This document shows, piece after piece, positions 57,773 through 64,000 of a stretch of DNA of 64,000 nt (position 1 is the first letter of the stretch; every line of letters begins with the position of its first letter). The DNA comes from Vibrio tapetis subsp. tapetis (GTDB lineage Bacteria > Pseudomonadota > Gammaproteobacteria > Enterobacterales > Vibrionaceae): assembly GCF_900233005.1 (NCBI RefSeq), contig NZ_LT960611.1, forward strand, positions 1,612,001 through 1,676,000. Reading direction: 5' to 3'. The notes under the pieces are model-generated. The model saw nothing but the letters and a program-made list of their open reading frames with translations, ran no database searches and was not told where the DNA came from. The position numbers and the translations under genes are program-made.

Positions 57773-57899
57773 CATCCCTACCACTAAGGCAGGGGCAAAA
57801 GCGCCAATACCGAAGCGGTTATTTCTCTCCCCTCCTACTTGGGGGATGGTCGGTATTGTTCATTTAACGCTCCAAATGAGATGTACTGCTAAAATGCAG
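57773..57899 (-). promoter_or_regulatory. Attenuator-like leader RNA of the MgtE-like gene
   Basis: Minus-strand elements in order: CTGC / GCAG hairpin near the predicted 5' end; AATACCGA (57850-57857) pairing perfectly with TCGGTATT (57806-57813); within it CCCC / GGGG (57841-57845 with 57829-57832); then CCCTGCC / GGTAGGG (57788-57794 with 57776-57782). AGGGG of the first unit can alternatively pair with CCCCT of the last, so exclusive folds exist. The leader-peptide gene covers the left arm of the first stem. A pyrimidine-rich, little-structured stretch follows, suitable for Rho. No intrinsic T-run terminator is visible. Confidence 0.6.
57819..57863 (-). CDS. Candidate leader peptide MNNTDHPPSRRGEK
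   Basis: A 14-codon open frame with ATG 57863 and Shine-Dalgarno GGAG exactly 6 bases upstream, stop TAA at 57819. The peptide has Asp-His-Pro-Pro followed by Ser-Arg-Arg. MgtL and similar leader peptides of Salmonella magnesium genes rely on Pro codons or acidic/Pro stretches that make translation sensitive to Mg2+. Codons 3-5 form the left arm of the main stem, so ribosome position decides the fold. A second possible frame (ATG 57775, 17 codons, stop 57722) has a poorer ribosome binding site. Confidence 0.55.
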   Translation of the reverse strand: MNNTDHPPSRRGEK

Positions 57900-57906
57900 C
57901 GGGCAG

Positions 57907-57935
57907 ATTATAGCCGAATTTTGATTTAAAACCAA
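57907..57935 (-). promoter_or_regulatory. Probable sigma-70 promoter of the MgtE-like gene
   Basis: TTGGTT, 17-base spacer, TATAAT on the minus strand, giving a transcript start near 57900 and a leader of about 270 bases. Confidence 0.7.
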
Positions 57936-57960
57936 TGACCATAAGCCAAGAAAATGGGCA

Positions 57961-57993
57961 AAAAAATAGCTCCGCCATGCGGAGCTATTTTTT
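57961..57993 (-). terminator. tyrS terminator
   Basis: ATAGCTCCGC-ATG-GCGGAGCTAT followed by six Ts on the minus strand, 26 bases after the tyrS stop. Confidence 0.95.
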
Positions 57994-58018
57994 CATTCAT
58001 AAGAAAAATAGACTTGTC

Positions 58019-59206
58019 TTATTTAATCGTAATACGTGCAAACTTGCGCTTACCAACTTGGTAAACAGCGGTGCCCGCTTCCGGTATAAGTTTGGTATCT
58101 TCGATCTTCGCGCCATCGATTTTCGCAGCGCCTTGACGGATCATGCGCATCGCATCTGAAGTTGAGCTGACCAAAGCCGCCTCTTTCAGTACGTTACCAA
58201 TTGGTAAACCGGCTTCGAATTCGAATTCTGGCATTTCGTCTGGCATTGCGCCTTTTTGGAAACGGTTAATGAACTCTTGTTCTGCAGCATCAGCATCGGC
58301 TTCAGTATGGAAGCGAGCAATGATTTCTTTGGCGAGTAAAATCTTCACATCACGTGGGTTCTTACCAGCTTCAATGTCGGCTTTAAACTGAGCGACTTCT
58401 GCTAATGGGCGGAAAGACAACAGCTCGTAGTAGCTCCACATTAGCTCATCAGAAATAGACATGATTTTACCAAACATCTCGCTTGGTGCATCACTGATAC
58501 CAATGTAGTTATGAGCAGATTTAGACATCTTCTTAACGCCATCTAAACCCACCAATAGCGGCATCATTAATACTGCTTGAGGTTTTTGACCTGCGGCTTT
58601 TTGTAGCTCTCGACCCATTAACAAGTTGAACTTCTGATCCGTACCACCAAGCTCTACATCACTCTTTAACGCTACAGAATCATGACCTTGAAGTAGCGGG
58701 TACATAAATTCATGGATGGCAATAGGTTGGCCACCAGCATAACGTTTTTTAAAGTCATCACGCTCAAGCATACGAGCAACCGTTTGGTTTGATGCAAGGC
58801 GAATCATGCCTTCAGCGCCTAATTCAGATAGCCACTCAGAGTTAAAACGAATCTCTGTTTTTGCTGGGTCTAAAATTTTAAAGACTTGCTCTTTATAGGT
58901 TTCGGCATTTCTAAGAACGTCTTCACGGCTTAGAGGTGGACGTGTGGTGTTTTTACCAGACGGATCACCAACCATAGCGGTAAAATCGCCAATCAAGAAC
59001 GTCACTTCGTGGCCCAAATCTTGGAACTGACGAAGTTTATTGAAAATCACCGTGTGACCAAGGTGAATATCAGGCGCAGTTGGATCAGCACCCAATTTAA
59101 TACGTAACGGACGACCTTCTTTTAATTTCGCGATCAGCTCTTCTTCAGGGATAAGCTCTTCTACACCGCGCTTAATTTCAGCCAGTGCTGCTTCAATACT
59201 CGCCAT
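58019..59206 (-). CDS. tyrS: Tyrosyl-tRNA synthetase
   Basis: A 395-residue class I aminoacyl-tRNA synthetase charging tRNA-Tyr. HIGH-type motif HLGH at 48-51, KMSKS at about 231-235, tyrosine-site segments [10 protein letters not shown], and a C-terminal S4 RNA-binding domain ([11 protein letters not shown]...[11 protein letters not shown]). The shorter length and sequence style correspond to the second TyrS type (TyrZ-like) rather than the 424-residue E. coli enzyme. It diverges from the M23 endopeptidase gene. Confidence 0.95.
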   Translation of the reverse strand: MASIEAALAEIKRGVEELIPEEELIAKLKEGRPLRIKLGADPTAPDIHLGHTVIFNKLRQFQDLGHEVTFLIGDFTAMVGDPSGKNTTRPPLSREDVLRNAETYKEQVFKILDPAKTEIRFNSEWLSELGAEGMIRLASNQTVARMLERDDFKKRYAGGQPIAIHEFMYPLLQGHDSVALKSDVELGGTDQKFNLLMGRELQKAAGQKPQAVLMMPLLVGLDGVKKMSKSAHNYIGISDAPSEMFGKIMSISDELMWSYYELLSFRPLAEVAQFKADIEAGKNPRDVKILLAKEIIARFHTEADADAAEQEFINRFQKGAMPDEMPEFEFEAGLPIGNVLKEAALVSSTSDAMRMIRQGAAKIDGAKIEDTKLIPEAGTAVYQVGKRKFARITIK

Positions 59207-59336
59207 TCTTGTTCACTCCCACAGATTTGGCAAAAATATGACTTTGGGACAGTGTACTTGAATAGCACTCAGTTTTGAAACCAGTTAGACTCAGTAACTG
59301 TTATTTTTATCGTATTAATTGAGCGAATAGATCCAA

Positions 59337-60641
59337 ATGTCGAAATTTGCCCGCCTTTCTCTGTTACACCGCATTCTGATTGGCTTCTTTACTGCTGTAA
59401 TTGTCATCGCCATTTTTTTTCTTCCTGATGCGAAAGACTTAAGGCCCGAACAATCCGGTTTAGAAGTTGGTAAACTTTACCCGCTGACAATCAATGCAGA
59501 AGCACTCAACCCTGCAGGGACCATTGCACCGGTTTCTCTGATTCGTTGGGAGTCCCACAAAGTACAATCCGGTGAGAGTGCCGCACTATTATTTAATCGA
59601 ATTGGCCTATCTGCTCGACTTCTTCACAACCTCATCACCAGTGAAAAAGAAATCAATCAGCAGCTGTCACGCTTACGTCCAGGCAACGTTCTTAAATTCG
59701 GATTTAACGAAAAAAATGAATTGGTTCAACTCAACCGTGTTATTAGTGAATTTGAAACCTTTCAAATAACCAAGACAGATTCAGGGTTTGAGTCAAAGAC
59801 AGCAAAGAAAGAAGTCAACATTCAACTCAACTACGCTGAAGCAGAAATCACGTCAAACTTCTGGAATGCCAGTATTGTCGCTGGTCTAACCCCAAATCAG
59901 ATTATGGAATTAGCCGGGATCTTTGGTTGGGATATCGATTTTGCCTTAGACATTCGTAAAGGCGATGCCTTTCAAGTTCTTTACGAAGAAAAAGTGGTTG
60001 AAGGTGAAAAAGTCGGTCGTGGTAATATTATCGCGGCCATCTTTACCAACCAAGGTGATACGTTCAAAGCGATTCGAGATAAAAAAACAGGCAACTACTT
60101 TGATCAAGACGGCAGAGCGATGAAAAAAGCCTTTTTACGCTCTCCAATTAACTTTCGTTATGTAAGTTCTAACTTTAATCCTCGTCGACTTCACCCAGTT
60201 ACAGGACGAGTCAAGGCACACAGAGGAACCGACTATGTCGCTCCTGTTGGCACCCCGATATGGGCTGCCGGTGACGGTACAGTAGAAAAATCTGGCTACA
60301 ATCGCTTTAACGGTAATTACGTATTTATTCGCCATAGCAACACGTACATTACTAAATACCTGCACATGACCAAGCGCTATGTCAAAACCGGACAAAGAGT
60401 AAAGCAAGGTCAAACTGTGGGGACATTAGGCGGTACAGGTCGTGTAACCGGCCCTCACCTCCACTACGAATTTTTGGTCAATGGCGTTCACAAGAACCCA
60501 CGTACGGTAAAGCTTCCACAATCTAAATCGCTGAAGGGAAAAACAAAGCAAACCTTCATCGCGAACTCCATAATTAGGTTGGAGCAGCTAGAAAGATACA
60601 AGCAGCTACTAGAGCCGATGGAATTAAGTGCTAAAAGCTAA
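59337..60641 (+). CDS. M23 murein DD-endopeptidase (ShyC/MepM type)
   Basis: A 434-residue periplasmic zinc endopeptidase that cuts peptidoglycan cross-links to permit growth. One N-terminal membrane anchor (IGFFTAVIVIAIFFLP), an OapA/LysM-like region (HKVQSGESAALLFNRIGLS) and a middle domain precede the LytM domain with zinc ligands H295 and D299 (HRGTD) and HLH at 374-376. Its place beside tyrS corresponds to V. cholerae VC0630, which I recall as ShyC. The last codons (LSAKS stop) come from a copy of the dispersed repeat. Confidence 0.9.
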   Translation: MSKFARLSLLHRILIGFFTAVIVIAIFFLPDAKDLRPEQSGLEVGKLYPLTINAEALNPAGTIAPVSLIRWESHKVQSGESAALLFNRIGLSARLLHNLITSEKEINQQLSRLRPGNVLKFGFNEKNELVQLNRVISEFETFQITKTDSGFESKTAKKEVNIQLNYAEAEITSNFWNASIVAGLTPNQIMELAGIFGWDIDFALDIRKGDAFQVLYEEKVVEGEKVGRGNIIAAIFTNQGDTFKAIRDKKTGNYFDQDGRAMKKAFLRSPINFRYVSSNFNPRRLHPVTGRVKAHRGTDYVAPVGTPIWAAGDGTVEKSGYNRFNGNYVFIRHSNTYITKYLHMTKRYVKTGQRVKQGQTVGTLGGTGRVTGPHLHYEFLVNGVHKNPRTVKLPQSKSLKGKTKQTFIANSIIRLEQLERYKQLLEPMELSAKS

Positions 60642-60683
60642 GTGCTAAGTGCTAAGTGCTAAGTGCTAAGTGCCGAAGGCTAA
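60623..60683 (+). repeat. Repeat copy j: AAGTGCT units from the end of the M23 gene
   Basis: TTAAGTGCTAAAAGCTAAG, then four consecutive TAAGTGC 7-mers. It provides the last five codons and the stop of the M23 endopeptidase gene. Confidence 0.75.
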
Positions 60684-60685
60684 AG

Positions 60686-60730
60686 AAAAAAAGAGCCAGA
60701 GCGAGGTTATCTTCGGTCTGGCTTTTTATT
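60686..60730. terminator. Bidirectional terminator M23 gene / glycosyltransferase gene
   Basis: AGCCAGA / TCTGGCT outer stem with CGA / TCG inside, flanked by an A7 run on the left and a T5 run on the right. Confidence 0.85.
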
Positions 60731-60759
60731 TGGTTCGTAAGGAATCCGATTGGCCGACA

Positions 60760-61821
60760 CTAACTAGGATCTTGGAAGGCTTTAAGTACTTTCTCTGCAT
60801 CGAGATTATCTAGACCGTCCACATCTACGCAGCGTTCGCCGAGTAAGCCGTAACGTTCAATATTCGTGTGCGTGTACAAGCCAACACACTTCGCTCCGGC
60901 GGCATCCGCTAAGTGAAGCGGCCCTGTATCACAACAGATAAAGCCATCAAGCTCTTTAAGCACTGCCGCGAGATGACGCATGTCTTTTGACTGAAATGTT
61001 TTCATGTTTGGCTGCAGCGGTTGCTTTATGTCTGGACTCAATACTTCAATCCATTGAATCGACCGCTTAGATGCTTCATCAAACTTATCAACAATGCCTT
61101 GCCATGTTAGTTCATCGAGTTGCTTGTCGCCTCTTGCACCACGAAAATATGCCATAGTGATACCTTGGTGATCACCGCGAAGCTCCGTAGCAACGTTGAT
61201 TCCTTGGGAGTGCTCTTTATCATTAAATGCCATGGTATGATCCGCAGGCAACTGAACATCCAACCCCATCCCCGTTAATACATCCAAACTCTCCAAGGCG
61301 GCATGGGCATGGCGGTTTACTGCTTTATTTGAGTGAGGTGAGGCAATATTGCGACGCGGGTTAAATTCAGCCACTTTGTTTTTAGCATTCATCAATGCAG
61401 ACATCATGCTATCGCCAACGGATGCATAAGGTAGCAATACCAAATCATATTGATTAGTACGCAGTTTTCTCATACAAGAAATCCACTGCGATAAACCTTT
61501 GAAAGAGAAAAACGAATAATCCATCGCTTCAAACCCCATGTTAGCAAAGACACTACCTTGCCAAGGCTCATTAAGCAGTAAATCAATTCGGGCATCTGGA
61601 TACTGCTTTCGTACTTCACGCAAAAATGGCAGCATGAAATACATGTTGCCGATACGCTTATTATTACGGATCACCAATATATGTTTAATCTCATCTTTCG
61701 GTAACACTGATGAAGACAAACTGCGTTTATTGTTTAAAAGCTTATAAAGTAAGGTTTCCAAACCGCCCATCTGGTCTCGGCGGTAACTGTCAAACTGGCG
61801 CAAGGCATTCCGTAAAGTCAT
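60760..61821 (-). CDS. Glycosyltransferase family 9 (heptosyltransferase-like)
   Basis: A 353-residue GT-B enzyme of family 9, which includes the LPS core heptosyltransferases WaaC, WaaF and WaaQ. N-terminal Rossmann part HILVIRNNKRIGNMYFMLPFLREV, with the donor-binding C-terminal segment DGFICCDTGPLHLADAAGAKCVGLYT (motif DTGPLHLA) containing the conserved Asp. The position fits LPS or outer-core assembly, but no other LPS genes are in view and the acceptor is unknown. The terminator at 61844-61892 separates it from the RND gene. Confidence 0.85.
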   Translation of the reverse strand: MTLRNALRQFDSYRRDQMGGLETLLYKLLNNKRSLSSSVLPKDEIKHILVIRNNKRIGNMYFMLPFLREVRKQYPDARIDLLLNEPWQGSVFANMGFEAMDYSFFSFKGLSQWISCMRKLRTNQYDLVLLPYASVGDSMMSALMNAKNKVAEFNPRRNIASPHSNKAVNRHAHAALESLDVLTGMGLDVQLPADHTMAFNDKEHSQGINVATELRGDHQGITMAYFRGARGDKQLDELTWQGIVDKFDEASKRSIQWIEVLSPDIKQPLQPNMKTFQSKDMRHLAAVLKELDGFICCDTGPLHLADAAGAKCVGLYTHTNIERYGLLGERCVDVDGLDNLDAEKVLKAFQDPS

Positions 61822-61843
61822 AGTTCCGTATCATTCTTAGTTA

Positions 61844-61892
61844 TAAAAAAACGCTTACTAAGAATCTATCTATTGATTCTTTAGCAAGCGTT
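61844..61892 (-). terminator. Terminator after the RND gene
   Basis: AACGCTT-G-CTAAAGAATC / GATTCTTAG-T-AAGCGTT with one bulged base, then seven Ts on the minus strand. Confidence 0.9.
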
Positions 61893-61924
61893 CGATTCTA
61901 GCATACCTTACCGTTCAAGTTCGA

Positions 61925-64000
61925 TTAGGAGCGGGGCTTATCCACCTCTAAAGCGATTTGAGGCTCTGGTGACTCATGCGTATCCGTATTTGATGCACTG
62001 GTTTTATCCTTTGGATCTCGGCCAAGCATCAACAAACATGGCGTAAGAACCAATGTCAGCACCGTGGCAAATGCCAAGCCACCCGCGATTGCCGTTGCTA
62101 ATTGAGACCACCATTGTGTACTTGGCGCACCAAACTCAATTTTTTGATTGATCAAATCAATGTTCATTTCCAACACCATTGGCATCAATCCAAGAATGGT
62201 CGTGATGGTCGTTAACATAACGGGTCTTAAACGCTGAACCCCGGTTCGGAGTATGGCGTCTTGCTTAGCTAACCCTCGTTTACGCAGTTGGTTATACGTG
62301 TCAATCAAGACGATATTGTTATTCACCACTATTCCAGCTAAAGCGATGACACCAATACCTGACATCACGATACCGAAAGGCCTTTGGAAAATCAGTAACC
62401 CGGCAAACACACCCACCGTAGAAAACAAAACCGCACTCAAGATCAAAAATGCTTGGTAGAAGCTATTAAACTGCGTCACCAATATCAATGCCATTACGGC
62501 CAATGCGACCACAAAGGCATTCTGTAGGAAAGCCGATGAATTGGCCTGCTCTTCATTTTGACCTCTGATCTTAAATTCTACCGAAGATGGAAAGTCCATT
62601 TCAGCAAGCGCTTGCTCTATATTCGGGAGCTCTAGCGCTAAGTTGTATCCCTCTCTCATATCAGCCGTTATATTCAGCACCCGATGGCCGTCGATACGTT
62701 CAATAGCGTCTTGCTTTGGTGTTGGGCTAATTTCTGCAAAGTTGGTGATCGGAACAAGCCCCATTGGCGTTTTGACCCTTAACTGCTCAAATCTACCAAT
62801 GTCACGCTTATCTTCTGGGTACCTAACTAAAATATCGACTTCTTCATTAGCGTCATCAGGTAAGTAGTCACCAATCTTCAAACCATTGGTAACAAATTGA
62901 ACCGTATTACCCACAAGCGTTGCATCTGCTGCGAAACGAGAGGCATCATCACGGCGAATATCAATTTGCCAATCGATGCCTTCCTTGCTTGAAGTATCAC
63001 TGACGTTGATAAGAGCCGGGTTATTATCAGCCCAATGCCTAACTAATTTAGTTGCTTGATCCAGTTCACTCGGGACTCGAGAAGACATTTCGATAACCAA
63101 ATCATTTTCTACTGGAGGCCCTGCATCTGGGAACTTAAATTCGATTTCAACCCCAGCAAACTTATCCGTATCTTCACGAAGTTCTTCAATGATCTCTTTC
63201 ACTTTACGGCGATACTGCCAATCCACAGGGGTGATCTGAATTTGGCCAATAACGTCTTTACCACCAGTACGAGTGTAAACACTATCGAACTCATCATGCC
63301 CCAATACCACTTGTTCGATATCACGCATGATGGCATCTTTTTCTTGAATTGAATGATCCCCATAAGAGCGTACTTTCACGGTAAAAAATGGCGGATCAAC
63401 TTCAGGAAAGAACTCTGCTCCCAAACCAGCCTTACCATAGCCAACCCCAACAGCGACAGCTAAGGCAATAGCGCTGAATAGGATCTTAATTGGGTGGTGA
63501 ATTGCAATAGCCAACGTTTGGTAATACAAGCGAGTTAAGCCCGTCGCTTGTTCAAATAGGCCATTATGTAAATCAACCATTTTGGCTTGGTTTTCTTTTG
63601 ACACATTTTGTGGCTTGCCGATTAAACCGCCAAGCACCGGAACAAATAGTAATGCCATCACTAACGACGCGGTTAAGGTCGCGATCAACGTAAGCGGCAA
63701 AAACTTCATGAACTCCCCGGTTACGTCAGGCCAAAACAATAGCGGCGCAAATGCGGCAAGAGTCGTAGCAGTAGAGGCGGTAATAGGCCATGCCATTCGC
63801 TTAGCCGCGTCACGATAAGCTTGTTTCTTGTCTACCCCTTCTTGCATACGACGATCAGCAAATTCTGTCACTACGATCGCACCGTCCACTAACATGCCAA
63901 CAGCCATGATTAACGAAAACAAAACCACAATATTGACCGTCATGCCAAATATCGACAGAACAAGTAAGCCAGTTAAGAATGAACCGGGTATGGAGATGCC
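61925..64000 (-). CDS. RND efflux transporter permease (5' end beyond the window)
   Basis: The C-terminal ~690 residues of an AcrB-type inner-membrane RND pump. Frame is open to base 64000 (GISIPGSFLTG before the internal Met). Visible are helix 4 with the proton-relay acidic residue (AVGMLVDGAIVV), the large periplasmic loop (FFPEVDPPFFTVKV), and later helices including VNNNIVLIDTYNQLR and RPVMLTTITTILGLMP. The VNNNIVLID stretch and the periplasmic loops suggest a branch distant from AcrB, as in the V. cholerae pump encoded by VC0629. Substrate not inferable. Membrane-fusion partner must be upstream, outside the window. Confidence 0.9.
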   Translation of the reverse strand, partial: GISIPGSFLTGLLVLSIFGMTVNIVVLFSLIMAVGMLVDGAIVVTEFADRRMQEGVDKKQAYRDAAKRMAWPITASTATTLAAFAPLLFWPDVTGEFMKFLPLTLIATLTASLVMALLFVPVLGGLIGKPQNVSKENQAKMVDLHNGLFEQATGLTRLYYQTLAIAIHHPIKILFSAIALAVAVGVGYGKAGLGAEFFPEVDPPFFTVKVRSYGDHSIQEKDAIMRDIEQVVLGHDEFDSVYTRTGGKDVIGQIQITPVDWQYRRKVKEIIEELREDTDKFAGVEIEFKFPDAGPPVENDLVIEMSSRVPSELDQATKLVRHWADNNPALINVSDTSSKEGIDWQIDIRRDDASRFAADATLVGNTVQFVTNGLKIGDYLPDDANEEVDILVRYPEDKRDIGRFEQLRVKTPMGLVPITNFAEISPTPKQDAIERIDGHRVLNITADMREGYNLALELPNIEQALAEMDFPSSVEFKIRGQNEEQANSSAFLQNAFVVALAVMALILVTQFNSFYQAFLILSAVLFSTVGVFAGLLIFQRPFGIVMSGIGVIALAGIVVNNNIVLIDTYNQLRKRGLAKQDAILRTGVQRLRPVMLTTITTILGLMPMVLEMNIDLINQKIEFGAPSTQWWSQLATAIAGGLAFATVLTLVLTPCLLMLGRDPKDKTSASNTDTHESPEPQIALEVDKPRS

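Noticed and set aside
57773..57899. Known riboswitch class (M-box, yybP-ykoY) in the MgtE-like leader
   Set aside because: The conserved loops of those classes are not present; the leader-peptide layout fits better.

Overview
This window is chromosomal DNA from a gammaproteobacterium of the genus Vibrio. Three observations support that: an OmpU-type porin sits beside greA and dacB; a RocS-type GGDEF-EAL gene lies inside the ubiU-ubiV/ubiT locus; and the order tyrS-dacB-ompU-greA-yhbY-rlmE-ftsH-folP-glmM-secG-leuU-metY-rimP-nusA-infB-rbfA-truB-rpsO-pnp-nlpI is the one known from vibrios. Most of the window is conserved core genome. The accessory content is a group II intron, a disulfide-redox operon, an extra magnesium-transporter gene and a dispersed short repeat. 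No prophage, insertion sequence, integron or CRISPR array was seen.

Layout. 1-449 holds the end of a LysR-type regulator gene with an in-frame stop. 516-8888 carries a VF530-family gene, EF-G2, radA, a c-di-GMP-binding PilZ protein (PlzC type), serB and ytjB. 9033-12966 is a four-gene Scs-like disulfide operon. 13035-19300 is nucleoside catabolism: deoCABD read leftward, a 56-residue XapX gene and nupC with a near-perfect CRP site. 19507-22220 has yjjV, a 51-residue DUF5363 gene and prfC behind a long, strongly foldable leader. 22677-25844 pairs a periplasmic solute-binding protein with a membrane GGDEF-EAL protein. 25860-32274 has rimI, holD, a GNAT gene, ubiT, rocS, ubiU and ubiV. 32358-49670 runs from a MATE transporter through nlpI, pnp and the large rpsO-to-secG translation/transcription cluster with two tRNAs, then glmM, folP and ftsH. 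49797-64000 has rlmE, yhbY, the group II intron, greA, ompU, dacB, an MgtE-like transporter, tyrS, an M23 endopeptidase, a family 9 glycosyltransferase and part of an RND efflux pump.

How the genes work together. Translation and RNA metabolism dominate (EF-G2, RF3, IF2, NusA, RimP, RbfA, TruB, S15, PNPase, RlmE, YhbY, RimI, TyrS, initiator tRNA). A second theme is c-di-GMP: two GGDEF-EAL proteins and one PilZ receptor. A third is the envelope: OmpU, DacB, the M23 endopeptidase, NlpI, GlmM, SecG, FtsH and the glycosyltransferase.

The signals most worth following are four. (1) The leader of the CBS-less mgtE-like gene has a good promoter, a 14-codon leader peptide with a strong Shine-Dalgarno and a consecutive Asp-His-Pro-Pro stretch, and overlapping hairpins; it looks like a magnesium attenuator. 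(2) The prfC leader is a multi-stem RNA. (3) The group II intron reverse-transcriptase gene has a dnaX-type A AAA AAG heptamer exactly where a -1 shift joins its two frames. (4) A 14-nt repeat (TAAGTACTAAAAGC) recurs at ten places, several times beginning at or inside a stop codon. All functional statements come from reading motifs and gene order; no database search was run.
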